The notes: generated by a model not told the origin, from the sequence alone. A DNA stretch of 43,885 nucleotides from Clostridia bacterium (GCA_017540175.1 JAFYBN010000066.1:1-43885); one strand, 5' to 3'. Shown: positions 1-6,646, counted from the first letter of the stretch. Translations and numbers: made by a program.

Positions 1-75
1 CTCTCCCTTCAGGTACGCTTCGACCGCTGTCACCTTTAGTTCCATGCTGTACCTTTTGTTCTTCCTCCTTGACAT
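1..75 (-). CDS. transposase OrfA, N-terminal fragment
   Basis: The visible protein starts MSRRKNKRYSMELKVTAVEA and runs off the window after 25 residues. The basic, tyrosine-containing start followed by a helix ending in AYLKGE is the typical first helix of the helix-turn-helix domain of IS3-family OrfA (HTH_29/InsE-like). The ATG at 75-73 is preceded on the minus strand by AAGGGGG seven bases away, which supports this start. OrfA normally binds the IS ends and is fused to the OrfB integrase by programmed frameshifting; neither part can be seen here. It points out of the window. Confidence 0.6.
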   Translation of the reverse strand, partial: MSRRKNKRYSMELKVTAVEAYLKGE

Positions 76-82
76 GAATAAC

Positions 83-132
83 CCCCTTAGTGTAGACACG
101 TTTTTGTTTTTTCGTGTGTCTACTCTAAGGGG
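83..132. repeat. imperfect inverted repeat upstream of OrfA
   Basis: Arms at 83-100 and 113-132 pair over about 17 bp around a T-rich 12-base loop. The hairpin lies just upstream of the transposase ribosome binding site. It could be the terminal inverted repeat, or a structure that blocks read-through transcription or translation into the transposase. A similar hairpin precedes the transposase at the right end of the window (43751-43802). Confidence 0.55.
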
Positions 133-261
133 ATTATATCATTCCGGTGTCGGGGTGATTTCTTTGTGAATTTCTGACCGATCGCGGAGGTGTTTTCCGA
201 GCGGATCCTCAGCCGCCTTTTCCGGCAGGAAGGAAAACCTCCCCTGCCTCTTGGCGCCGGA

Positions 262-663
262 TCACGCTTCGCTGCCCTTCTCCGCCTTCCGCTTCCAGTA
301 GTCTCCGACCGGCTCGTCCGCGTGCTCTCGGTCCCACGGGACCTCGTGACGCTCGAAATAGCCGATCACCCGTCCGTCTTCATCGCGGACGGGGACAAAG
401 AATTCGCGCTCGCCGGTGGACCCGTTCCACACCTCAAACATCTCGTCTTCTCCGTTGTCCGCGCGGCGGAGGAATTCTTCGATCTTCGGCTTCGTGCTTT
501 CGTTGTGGCAGTTGAACAGACTGCCGCCGATCCTCACCACATTCCCGTACCGCCTCTTCGCCGTCCGGTTCAGCCAGCGCACGGTGTGCGTCCGGTCGAC
601 GAAGACGATCTCATAGGGATACGCGTCAAGAATTGCCTGATAGGTTTTTTCGTTCAGTTCCAT
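262..663 (-). CDS. small PAS-domain protein
   Basis: A 133-residue protein that is essentially one PAS fold. It starts MELNEKTYQAILDAYPYEIV, then has VFVDRTHTVRWLNRTAKRRYG, the usual beta-strands with a conserved WLN-type turn, and ends in a charged tail. A NCHNES motif near residue 52 resembles the C-H pair in the PAS domain of DUF438-type sensory proteins. It is known for such domains that they bind small ligands, flavin or haem; which applies here cannot be seen. There is no output domain. I chose the ATG at 663 because AGGGGG lies five bases upstream; ATG codons at 678 or 753 would add 5 or 30 low-complexity residues. The gene is last in a minus-strand series and 187 bp downstream of the URO-D-like gene. 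Confidence 0.65.
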   Translation of the reverse strand: MELNEKTYQAILDAYPYEIVFVDRTHTVRWLNRTAKRRYGNVVRIGGSLFNCHNESTKPKIEEFLRRADNGEDEMFEVWNGSTGEREFFVPVRDEDGRVIGYFERHEVPWDREHADEPVGDYWKRKAEKGSEA

Positions 664-850
664 AGCTGCCCCCTGCATGTTTCTTTCCCGTTCCCGGGGA
701 GTTGATTTCTTCTCCGGTTCAAAATCCGGCAGTCGCTTTTTTTCGCCGGGCATCGGCGGACAAACATGTGCGCAGTCCGGCAGTGTGCCGAGCCGCGGAG
801 CGGTCGGGAAGCCGGGATACGAACGGGCGCTCGAATCCCGGTGATTTGTG

Positions 851-1915
851 TCAGGGCAACACCTGCATGCGGCGGCGGAAGCCTCTCGCGGCGTCGGCGC
901 GGGCGCGGTCAGGAGAGAAGCCGAGCAGCGGGATCCCCCGGTCCACGGTGTTTTGATAGATGATCTCCATATCGTTCAGGTGGGGTTGGGACATATTCAC
1001 GCCGGTCAGCATGGGCTGGGCGCAGAGATGGGAGATATAGTGGTCCCCCCGCCCGCAGAAGTGCATGATGCCTCCCCCATAGCGTTCGAGGAGGATCTTG
1101 TCATAGGGGACGGCAAACTCTTTGTACAACTCGGGCGAGAGGTTCATCGCGCTGTCGCATCGGAGGGCGATCCGTCCCTTGTGCCGGATATGGGACCAAT
1201 GGGCGTTCATCTCGGTGCCGCAGGGGAAGAGCTCAAACCACTTGTCCATGAAGCGGGCGTAGGTCTCCGTAATGAGCGCCATCGCGGCGTGAACCAGCTC
1301 CGGCTCGTCGTACATGGCGTAGAACATCTCCCCGCCCCAGAGGAGCTCGCAGATATCGAGCGCCCCCTGCAGGTCCGGGTGGTACACGGACACATACCGG
1401 CCGATCTTCGGATACGCCTCTCCGATCTCGCGAAAAATCTCCCCGCAGGCGAACACCCGCGCGCCGAAGCCTCCGTTGAGATCCGGCACGCCTCTGTCGA
1501 TCATCTCCCGGATCCGGTCCGTGCTGCCGAACGAACGGGCGGTGGGCAGGGTGTTGGTGCTCCGGGGCATTTCGAAGATCTCCGCGCCGAACACCGTCGC
1601 CAGAATAGCCGATTCGTAGTTGGCCCGCACGGCGAGATTGGACCCCGAGCCGCCGAGCGTCCATGAAACGCCGTTCATCTCCGACACGATCATCGCGTCA
1701 AAATCGGCCAGCGCGTCGTTGATGTTCACGGCGACGAGCTCCGTCCCGGGCGGGGTCAGCCTGTCCTTGTCCCTCCACGGGCGGAAAATATCGTCCTCGC
1801 ACTCTCCGTTCAGAAAGCGGAGCCAGCGGGCGTCGAGCTTCTCCTCCGTCTCCGGGTCGATGCGCCGCTCGATGTCCTCGAGCAGGGCGACGGTTTCCCG
1901 TTTCAGCTTTCTCAC
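851..1915 (-). CDS. URO-D/MtaA-like (uroporphyrinogen decarboxylase superfamily) protein
   Basis: A 354-residue protein of the uroporphyrinogen decarboxylase/cobamide methyltransferase superfamily. The C-terminal half carries the usual signature: an HxGHxA-like stretch, MNLSPELYKEFAVPYDKILL, and IMHFCGRGDHY followed by GVNMSQPHLND. Family members either decarboxylate uroporphyrinogen III or move methyl groups to corrinoid proteins. The many copies in gut Clostridia have unknown substrates, and no corrinoid protein lies nearby. The start is GTG at 1915, overlapping the TGA of the upstream SGNH gene by one turn (GTGA), with GGAG eight bases upstream. This implies translational coupling. A longer open frame to 2134 exists but lies inside the SGNH gene. 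It is one of three family members in the window (others at 9960 and 14645). Confidence 0.8.
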   Translation of the reverse strand: MRKLKRETVALLEDIERRIDPETEEKLDARWLRFLNGECEDDIFRPWRDKDRLTPPGTELVAVNINDALADFDAMIVSEMNGVSWTLGGSGSNLAVRANYESAILATVFGAEIFEMPRSTNTLPTARSFGSTDRIREMIDRGVPDLNGGFGARVFACGEIFREIGEAYPKIGRYVSVYHPDLQGALDICELLWGGEMFYAMYDEPELVHAAMALITETYARFMDKWFELFPCGTEMNAHWSHIRHKGRIALRCDSAMNLSPELYKEFAVPYDKILLERYGGGIMHFCGRGDHYISHLCAQPMLTGVNMSQPHLNDMEIIYQNTVDRGIPLLGFSPDRARADAARGFRRRMQVLP

Positions 1916-2508
1916 AGCACACTCTCCAATCCCATGAGCGGGCAGACGCAGCGCAGCACCGCGTTTCCGATCCGCTCGGTTCCCTCGGGCGTGTAAAAAT
2001 GGGTCATGTCGGACCGCGCGCTCTCCGGCGCGTCCTTCATGACGGCATAGAGATCGTCGATCAGGGTCCCTTCCCTCCCGAGGACCTCCCGCGCGATCTC
2101 GTTGTACCGCTCGATGTCCGCGTTTTTGCGCCATACGTCCGGTCCGTATCCCGCCTCAACAATGGGCGTGGAGAAGGCGAAGACGCCGACGGCGCGGGGA
2201 AACAGGCTCCGGATCCGCCGCGCGATCTGCCCGAGGGTCACCGCGTACTGCTCCGGCGTCGTGATCGGTCCGTCGTCCCCGGGTCCGAGATGGAGAACGT
2301 CCCACAGTCCCGCGTTCCAGTGGACCACGTCCGCGTCGCTGCCCCATCCGCCTTCCCTCTGCCAGTGGTCAAGATACCGGTAGACGAACTGGGCAAACCG
2401 TCCGTTTTCCGCGGGATAGAGCACCTGTGCCCGCCCCGCGAGCTTTTCCTTCACATAGGCGTCGTATCCGATCCGGATGGAATCGCCGATCAGAATGAGC
2501 TTTTTCAT
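1912..2508 (-). CDS. SGNH/GDSL-type hydrolase
   Basis: A 198-residue cytoplasmic SGNH hydrolase (esterase or deacetylase). Block I is MKKLILIGDSIRIGYD with nucleophile Ser10. The HWNAGLWD segment (Asn65) corresponds to the GxND block, and Asp167/His170 in SDMTHFYTPEG form the DxxH block. The length is normal for single-domain members. The start at 2508 keeps block I at the very N-terminus, as usual; GGAG lies just upstream. No signal peptide is seen. Its stop overlaps the GTG of the URO-D-like gene, so the two form a coupled operon. The substrate is unknown; carbohydrate esters are likely given the glycan genes in the window. Confidence 0.8.
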   Translation of the reverse strand: MKKLILIGDSIRIGYDAYVKEKLAGRAQVLYPAENGRFAQFVYRYLDHWQREGGWGSDADVVHWNAGLWDVLHLGPGDDGPITTPEQYAVTLGQIARRIRSLFPRAVGVFAFSTPIVEAGYGPDVWRKNADIERYNEIAREVLGREGTLIDDLYAVMKDAPESARSDMTHFYTPEGTERIGNAVLRCVCPLMGLESVL

Positions 2509-2551
2509 GTTCTCCGAACCTCCCCCGGCGTCGTCCGCGCCGCTTTTTTCC

Positions 2552-2580
2552 AGTATAGCTGAAAAAAGGGAGAATGGCAA
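2552..2580 (-). promoter_or_regulatory. sigma-A promoter of the SGNH/URO-D operon
   Basis: On the minus strand TTGCCA (2580-2575) and TATACT (2557-2552) are separated by 17 bases. Transcription would start about 40 bases before the SGNH start codon. Confidence 0.6.
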
Positions 2581-2865
2581 GGGGGAATCGGGAAAGGCTC
2601 TCCCGATTTTCTGACGTTCGGGCATGCTCATGGGATTTGCGGGAATTGTAGGAGGGGGGATCGGCAGGTTTGATTTCGTTTAGGCGTGAAGTTTTACAGG
2701 CCGGAAACATTCGACGATCGGTATAAAAATCCGTTCGAAAAGACAAGGGCGTTTTGTCCTTTGTCGGGATCGGGCGGTTTTTGTTTGTCTTTGAGGGGAA
2801 ACGGGGGGATGCGGTGGGCGTCAGCGCAGGGGGGGAGCCATGAGGGGATCAACCTCTTCCGTGTC
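2581..2865. other. intergenic stretch, no gene seen
   Basis: Between the SGNH promoter and the gene remnant I see no plausible start with a ribosome binding site and no strong hairpin. Long open frames on the plus strand here (from 2686) have no ribosome binding site and protein-unlike composition. Confidence 0.5.
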
Positions 2866-3105
2866 TCACCGGATATGAGCGACGATGTACCGGATGAGCG
2901 GGATGACCGGGTTCTCGGGATTGTCAGAAATGCTCATGAAGAGCTCATCGTAGCCGCATTCGAATTCTATGCCGTCCAGCTTGCCGATGTTGTGGTCGTT
3001 CACGTAAGCAGTGAATTCTTTATTATATCCACCCGGTCATCGCCTATCAAACATGTCCGCAGAACGATTGCGTTATTCTATTTCCAACTGAGCCTTTCTT
3101 TGTCT
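2866..3105 (-). pseudogene. frameshifted remnant of an unidentified gene
   Basis: Two minus-strand stretches look coding although neither has a start. The upstream one reads NNAIVLRTCLIGDDRVDIIK (about 3100-3025). In the next frame the reading continues KEFTAYVNDHNIGKLDGIEF and on to PVIPLIRYIVAHIR, ending at a TGA at 2866. The two join naturally at about 3020 with a one-base shift (IIK-EFTAYV). A TAG precedes the first stretch. Amino-acid composition and codon choice look like real protein, but I do not recognise the family. It lies just downstream of the rtcB terminator, so it may be a lost neighbour of that operon. This is an interpretation of two short open stretches, not a firm gene. Confidence 0.35.
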
Positions 3106-3218
3106 GAGCGGTGCAGCTTTTGTCACACCGCATCCTTCAGCACCCCGCTGACCTTCTCCGCCCCGTCGCGCTTCCTGTCGTCGGTCGCATATGCGCGGGT
3201 GTCCGGAGTCGTGAAACA

Positions 3219-3257
3219 GAAAAAACGGGAGATCACCCGATCCGTGGGATGCTCCCG
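3219..3257 (-). terminator. rho-independent terminator of the DUF2828-rtcB operon
   Basis: On the minus strand CGGGAG (3257-3252) pairs with CTCCCG (3231-3226), with an inner CCC/GGG pair. Six T residues follow. It lies about 75 bases after the rtcB stop codon. Confidence 0.8.
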
Positions 3258-3332
3258 CTTTGTTCTTATTTGTTCTTATCAAGAGATCGGACGGAGAAAG
3301 TCCGATGCCTTTTCAGGTTCTTCTCCTTTGGC

Positions 3333-4532
3333 TCACTCCGCCGCCTTGAAGTTGTAGATCGGCTTCAGGATGTCGATCACGTCCACCGAATCGCGCACGA
3401 AGCTGAGGATATCGTCGAGGGATTTATATGCCATCGGCGCTTCGTCCAGCGTGTCGGGAGAGACGGAGGTCGTGTAGACGCCCGCCATGGCTTCCCTGAA
3501 TTCCTCCATCGAAAGCTGTTCCTTCGCTTTGATTCTGGACATCAGCCTGCCGGCTCCGTGCGGCGCGGAGAAGTTCCATTCGGGATTGCCTCTGCCGACG
3601 GCAAGGATGCTTCCGTCCCGCATGTTGACGGGGATGAGGACCCTCTCGCCCTTGTGCGCGGCGATCGCCCCCTTGCGCAGGATCATTTCATCCGTGTCGA
3701 TGTAGTTGTGGATCGTGTGGAAGGCGTCGGCTGCCGTCAGCCCCACGCGGGAAAGAAGGATCTTCGCCATCCGTTCCCGGTTTCTCAGCGCGAAATCCTG
3801 GCACAGCTTCACGTCGTGCAGATAGTCAACGAGAGCATCCCCGTACACATAGCAGAGATCGTCCGGCACAGTTCTCTCACACTTCGCGGCTTTCAGCCCG
3901 GCAAGCCCTTTCTGGATCTCTCTTTCCCTTCCCGCCGCCTTATAGGAGGCGATCAGTTCCGCGCGTTTCTTCGGCGTATCCTCCCAGCCCTCGTTCAGCC
4001 GGATCGCGAGCGACTGATAGTATTCCGCCACCTGCTTTCCGAGATTGCGGCTCCCGGAGTGGATGACGAGAAACAGCCTGCCGTCCGACGCCCGGTCGAC
4101 CTCGATGAAATGATTTCCGCCGCCGAGCGTTCCGATGCTCTTTTCCAGTCTCAGCGGTTCTTTCAGCTCATGACAGCAGGCGAACCGGGTCAGGTCGAAG
4201 GATTCCTGTTTTTCCTCCCAGACGTCCCGCCCGGAGGGGATCCCGTGCGCCGCTTCGTCCATCGCTCCGAGATCGATTTCCCGCTCGGCGAGCTCGACGG
4301 TGTACATGCCGCAGCCGATGTCCACGCCCACGATGTTCGGCACGACCTTATCCGTCACCGTCATGGTCGTACCGATGGTGCATCCCTTCCCCGCGTGAAC
4401 GTCCGGCATGATGCGGATTTTCGCGCCCGCGGTGAATTCATAGTCGCACATCCTCCGGATCTGCTCCTCCGCCTTTTCTTCGACAATGTCCGCGTAGACG
4501 ACGGCCTCAGCGGTTTTTCCTTTGATGATCAT
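3333..4532 (-). CDS. rtcB: RtcB-type GTP/Mn2+-dependent RNA ligase
   Basis: A 399-residue RtcB. The enzyme joins RNA 2',3'-cyclic phosphate or 3'-phosphate ends to 5'-OH ends through a guanylylated histidine. The family motifs are all present: PDVHAGKG (43-50), GVDIGCGM (69-76, with metal ligands Asp71 and Cys74), GGGNHFIEV (137-145), HSGSRNLG (158-165), FHTIHNYID near 271, and FSAPHGAGR (321-329) with His325 as the expected guanylylation site. The length matches the compact bacterial form. AAGGAG lies five bases before the ATG. The gene is second in an operon after the DUF2828 gene and is followed by a strong terminator. No archease, RtcA or RtcR is seen here; two WYL proteins stand where RtcR would be in the enterobacterial locus. 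Likely role: repair of cleaved tRNA or other RNAs after nuclease stress. Confidence 0.95.
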   Translation of the reverse strand: MIIKGKTAEAVVYADIVEEKAEEQIRRMCDYEFTAGAKIRIMPDVHAGKGCTIGTTMTVTDKVVPNIVGVDIGCGMYTVELAEREIDLGAMDEAAHGIPSGRDVWEEKQESFDLTRFACCHELKEPLRLEKSIGTLGGGNHFIEVDRASDGRLFLVIHSGSRNLGKQVAEYYQSLAIRLNEGWEDTPKKRAELIASYKAAGREREIQKGLAGLKAAKCERTVPDDLCYVYGDALVDYLHDVKLCQDFALRNRERMAKILLSRVGLTAADAFHTIHNYIDTDEMILRKGAIAAHKGERVLIPVNMRDGSILAVGRGNPEWNFSAPHGAGRLMSRIKAKEQLSMEEFREAMAGVYTTSVSPDTLDEAPMAYKSLDDILSFVRDSVDVIDILKPIYNFKAAE

Positions 4533-4556
4533 ATCGACTCCTTATTTCTCAAAACA

Positions 4557-4614
4557 GCTCCCATGGGCGGCGCTCCGGATGATTATCCTGCGGCACGGCG
4601 CCGGTCACGGGAGC
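4557..4614 (-). ncRNA. structured intergenic RNA between the DUF2828 gene and rtcB
   Basis: The 89-base gap between the two genes folds almost completely on the coding strand. GCTCCC (4614-4609) pairs with GGGAGC (4562-4557). Inside, CGGCGC pairs with GCGCCG, and the centre is GGAT/ATCC. A weak TGTTTTG follows, then the rtcB ribosome binding site. It may be an attenuator that lowers rtcB relative to the first gene, a processing site, or another RNA ligand. Only the pairing is observed. Confidence 0.5.
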
Positions 4615-4621
4615 CGTTTTC

Positions 4622-6091
4622 TCAGGCGGAAATTGCCTTGTAGCGCTCTCCGTTCAAAACGTCCATCATGAACACATACGGCGAGACGATGCCTCCGGCG
4701 ATCATGGAGAACAGCCGCGGGGTCACGCCCGAGACAAGCGCCGCTCCCTGTTCGTTCATGGAAACGGGCTGCTGTCTCGTTCTGCTGTCCACGTTCCAGA
4801 AGACAATGTCCGGGAGGCGGTATCCGTGCGCCTCGTACATGGCCTTCGCGTTCTCGAAATTGCTCCGCGAAGCGTTTTCCGCGCACTCATCGAACTCCAT
4901 GTCGGAGACGATGACGAGCTTTGCCGGAAGCTCCTCCGCGGGGACCTTGTTCTTCACCGCGGCGTCGAGGATCACGCGGAAGACGGCTTCGAGGTTCGTG
5001 TTGGCAACCTCGCTGAACGACACGGCATATGCCAGCCGGTCCGCGAAGGTCTCGCCCTTCAGCTCGATCAGCTGCGGACGAGAGGAAAACGTGACGAAGC
5101 AGCCCCGGAACGCGCCATTGTTGTGGTCTGCGAAATACAGCCCGAGGGACAGCGCGACGGCTGCGGGCATCGGTTCCGCGCCCCCGTACATGGAGCCGGA
5201 ATTGTCGATCACCGCGAGGGCGTTTTCTCCTCCGCCGAAATCGGGCAGGGACTGCCATGTCATATTGAGGGAAACCTTCTCATCTTCGGACAGATCCCTC
5301 ATCCCCCACCGTCCGAGGTACGGCTCGACGAGCTCATAGGGGCTGACGTTGTCCGCGTGGAGCTTTGCCTCTCCTCTTGTCACCCGGTTCATAAACTGCC
5401 GATACCGCTCCCCGTCGCTGCGCAGAAACGCCTTTCTGTACTTGAACATGGCGCGGGACGGCTGGTCGGCGTAATCGAAGGAGTAGTCGCGCTGCCGCAG
5501 GTTGTTCTCGAGGATGCGGATCTTTGCGCGCAGGGCGGTCAGCTTTTTGCGGTACTCCGCCTCGGTCAGCCCGAAGGCCCGCGCGATCTTTTTGCCCGCT
5601 TTTACGGTTTGAGCGTTTGAGGCGTTGACGGAGGGGAGCCACTTGCCGAGCAGGGACACGGGTTTATCCTCGCCAAGCTTTTCGAGATCCTCCTCAAACC
5701 GCGCTTTCAGAAGAGCCAGAGTCTCCGCTTCACAGGGCGTGCCGAGCAGGACGAGGAGATCGTCAAAGCGTCCGTATTCCGCAATCAGGGGGAGATTCTT
5801 CGTCACGGATGCGCCGCGGTTATATGCCATCCAGCGCAGGATCACCCGGAACACCCGCCGCTCGCCGAGCCCGCCGCGGACATCCCGCGCGAAAAAGAGG
5901 GTCTTTACGGCAACGTCGGGGTTTTCGAGATACGCGCGGACGAAGCGAGAGATGATCTCCGCGTCGCTCTCCCGTCTGAGCGCGCCGACCGTCGCGAACA
6001 GGTCGAGACAGTCCGAGCCGGAAGACGAAAGCGTCACGGCACCGTTCTCCGTCCGGGTCAGGTTCATTTCGTTTTTGATGAATTCGAGCAT
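4622..6091 (-). CDS. DUF2828 protein: helical repeat plus vWA domain (Ro60/TROVE-like)
   Basis: A 489-residue protein. Residues 1-280 are alpha-helical and contain FFARDVRGGLGERRVFR (about 66-82) and LPLIAEYGRFDDLLVLL (about 100-116), which I recognise from the DUF2828 family. The C-terminal half is a von Willebrand A fold with a complete MIDAS: DNSGS at 296-300, the threonine in NTNLEAVF near 365, and the aspartate in VIVSDMEFD near 397. Helical repeats plus vWA is the architecture of Ro60/Rsr, the TROVE protein that binds Y RNAs and misfolded RNAs; equivalence is inference. The ATG at 6091 is preferred because GAGGTGA lies five bases upstream; a GTG at 6100 is inside that site. The gene follows the four-element RNA array and precedes rtcB in one operon, so it is the obvious candidate binder of those RNAs. 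Confidence 0.8.
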   Translation of the reverse strand: MLEFIKNEMNLTRTENGAVTLSSSGSDCLDLFATVGALRRESDAEIISRFVRAYLENPDVAVKTLFFARDVRGGLGERRVFRVILRWMAYNRGASVTKNLPLIAEYGRFDDLLVLLGTPCEAETLALLKARFEEDLEKLGEDKPVSLLGKWLPSVNASNAQTVKAGKKIARAFGLTEAEYRKKLTALRAKIRILENNLRQRDYSFDYADQPSRAMFKYRKAFLRSDGERYRQFMNRVTRGEAKLHADNVSPYELVEPYLGRWGMRDLSEDEKVSLNMTWQSLPDFGGGENALAVIDNSGSMYGGAEPMPAAVALSLGLYFADHNNGAFRGCFVTFSSRPQLIELKGETFADRLAYAVSFSEVANTNLEAVFRVILDAAVKNKVPAEELPAKLVIVSDMEFDECAENASRSNFENAKAMYEAHGYRLPDIVFWNVDSRTRQQPVSMNEQGAALVSGVTPRLFSMIAGGIVSPYVFMMDVLNGERYKAISA

Positions 6092-6136
6092 GGAAATCAC
6101 CTCGGTTCTTTTATGTAAATGGGTTGATGATCGGTC

Positions 6137-6214
6137 AAGGCGCAGGGCGGGGTTTCCCCCGGATGGATGCTGAATCCGTGTTCAGCTCATCAATATGTTT
6201 GCTGTCTGCGCCTT
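6137..6214 (-). ncRNA. array unit 4 (78 nt)
   Basis: Arms AAGGCGCAG (6214-6206) and CTGCGCCTT (6145-6137), 9 bp perfect, box ACAGCAA at 6205-6199. The interior has two hairpins: GCTGAA/TTCAGC with a six-base loop, and CGGGG-GAAA-CCCCG with a GNRA tetraloop. Confidence 0.7.
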
Positions 6215-6225
6215 TTTGGGGGAAC

Positions 6226-6336
6226 AAGATGCGGTTCGGGCTGTACGTGTCCGGGTTTTCACCGGGCTCCTCCCGGCTTAGCTGAGCCGGTGCTCCTGAA
6301 GAGCTAACGCAGAATAGCGATTGCTGTACGCATCTT
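6226..6336 (-). ncRNA. array unit 3 (111 nt, partly tRNA-like interior)
   Basis: Arms AAGATGCG (6336-6329) and CGCATCTT (6233-6226), box ACAGCAA at 6327-6321. Inside, TTAGCTCTTCAGGAGCACC resembles a tRNA D arm (GCTC/GAGC). It is followed directly by CCGGCT-CAGCTA-AGCCGG, in the place of an anticodon arm. The region after this can pair CCGGG with CCCGG but lacks a canonical TTCRA T loop, so it is not a normal tRNA. Confidence 0.65.
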
Positions 6337-6348
6337 TCGAGGAGGGAC

Positions 6349-6402
6349 AAGACACCGTTGTTTGCATTTTTCGAGAAAGCAGATGATTGCTGTCGGTGTC
6401 TT
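6349..6402 (-). ncRNA. array unit 2 (54 nt, minimal form)
   Basis: Arms AAGACACCG (6402-6394) and CGGTGTCTT (6357-6349), 9 bp perfect, box ACAGCAA at 6393-6387. The 36-base interior has no strong hairpin. It therefore defines the core: terminal stem plus box. Confidence 0.7.
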
Positions 6403-6407
6403 TCTTC

Positions 6408-6537
6408 AAGACGCTCTGTTGATGTTCGGCATGGGATGCGCCGCGTCCGGGACGGATTCCCGGGAGCCGCGTTCTGCATTCCCATGCACGAGGGTCGAGC
6501 CTCTTCATCGGAACAATTTGTTTGCTGTCAGCGTCTT
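6408..6537 (-). ncRNA. array unit 1 (130 nt)
   Basis: Arms AAGACGCT (6537-6530) and AGCGTCTT (6415-6408), box ACAGCAA at 6528-6522. The interior has GCATGGGA paired with TCCCATGC (8 bp), enclosing a CCGGG/CCCGG hairpin with a seven-base loop. A small GAGG/CCTC hairpin lies before it. It is the largest unit. Confidence 0.7.
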
Positions 6538-6540
6538 TCA

Positions 6541-6571
6541 TACCCGGCAGATCATGACTTGCTGCCCGGTA
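6541..6571 (-). ncRNA. leader hairpin at the start of the array transcript
   Basis: TACC-G-GGCAG (6571-6562) pairs with CTGCC-G-GGTA (6550-6541), leaving one G-G mismatch and an 11-base loop. It sits at the predicted transcription start, and GCAGCAA occurs at its top. It could be a fifth, diverged unit or a 5'-protecting stem. Confidence 0.5.
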
Positions 6572-6578
6572 CGCTGCC

Positions 6579-6607
6579 ATTATATCCCATCTCCGCGTCC
6601 TTTTCAC
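6579..6607 (-). promoter_or_regulatory. promoter of the RNA array-DUF2828-rtcB unit, weak -35
   Basis: A perfect TATAAT (6584-6579) lies 43 bases after the stop codon of the second WYL gene. Seventeen bases upstream is GTGAAA, a poor -35. A good -10 with a poor -35 is typical of activator-dependent promoters, and the adjacent WYL proteins are natural candidates. Expected start of transcription is near 6572. Confidence 0.6.
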
Positions 6608-6609
6608 GG

Positions 6610-6646
6610 AAAAAAAGTTGCGAACATCAAAGTCCGCAGCTTTTTT
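6610..6646 (-). terminator. terminator of the WYL genes, overlapping the stop codon
   Basis: On the minus strand AAAAAAG plus TGCGGAC (6638-6632) pairs with GTTCGCA (6625-6619) plus CTTTTTTT, including one G-U pair. The TGA stop of the second WYL gene lies in the six-base loop. The T run (6616-6610) follows. It separates the regulator unit from the array unit. Confidence 0.7.

Larger units (their letters stand above)
1..132 (-). mobile_element. 5' end of an IS3-like insertion sequence (partial)
   Basis: The window begins inside an insertion sequence read on the minus strand. It holds the first 25 codons of a transposase OrfA and the DNA just upstream. Upstream of the gene lies a long imperfect inverted repeat: arm CCCCTTAGTGTAGACACG at 83-100, a T-rich loop, and the arm at 113-132. 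It differs by one mismatch and a two-base insertion. The arrangement (hairpin, ribosome binding site, HTH-type OrfA) matches the second IS fragment at the right end, though the sequences differ. The outer boundary of the element is my estimate from the hairpin; no target-site duplication can be checked. Confidence 0.6.
6137..6537 (-). ncRNA. array of four covarying stem-closed RNA elements (Y-RNA-like)
   Basis: The leader of the DUF2828-rtcB operon contains four consecutive units with the same plan: AAG plus six variable bases, then ACAGCAA, a variable interior, then the reverse complement of the first arm ending in CTT followed by G. Arms are AAGACGCT, AAGACACCG, AAGATGCG and AAGGCGCAG, each perfectly matched by its partner (8-9 bp). 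ACAGCAA begins nine bases after the AAG in every unit. Spacers are 5, 12 and 11 bases; the last unit ends 45 bases before the DUF2828 ATG. A terminal stem enclosing a variable loop is the plan of Y RNAs, the ligands of Ro60, and some bacterial Y RNAs carry tRNA-like interiors. No protein frame spans the array. Function as RNA ligands, guides or regulators is inference; the paired arms and fixed box are directly visible. Confidence 0.75.

Noticed and set aside
186-245. Terminator after the PAS gene
   Set aside because: GGAGGT-GTTTTCC pairs with GGAAAACCTCC, but no T run follows on the minus strand and the loop is long, so I do not call it.
3073-3282. 69-codon minus-strand gene
   Set aside because: It runs through the rtcB terminator and has no ribosome binding site.
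6226-6336. A genuine tRNA gene
   Set aside because: D-arm and anticodon-arm look-alikes exist, but there is no canonical T loop or CCA end and the outer stem belongs to the array frame.
6137-6537. CRISPR array
   Set aside because: Units have different lengths, no identical direct repeats, spacing is irregular, and no cas genes are near.
6135-6607. Minus-strand open frames across the RNA array (96-116 codons)
   Set aside because: No ribosome binding site, no protein-like composition, and the repeated KDADSK-like peptides come from translating the array units in different frames.
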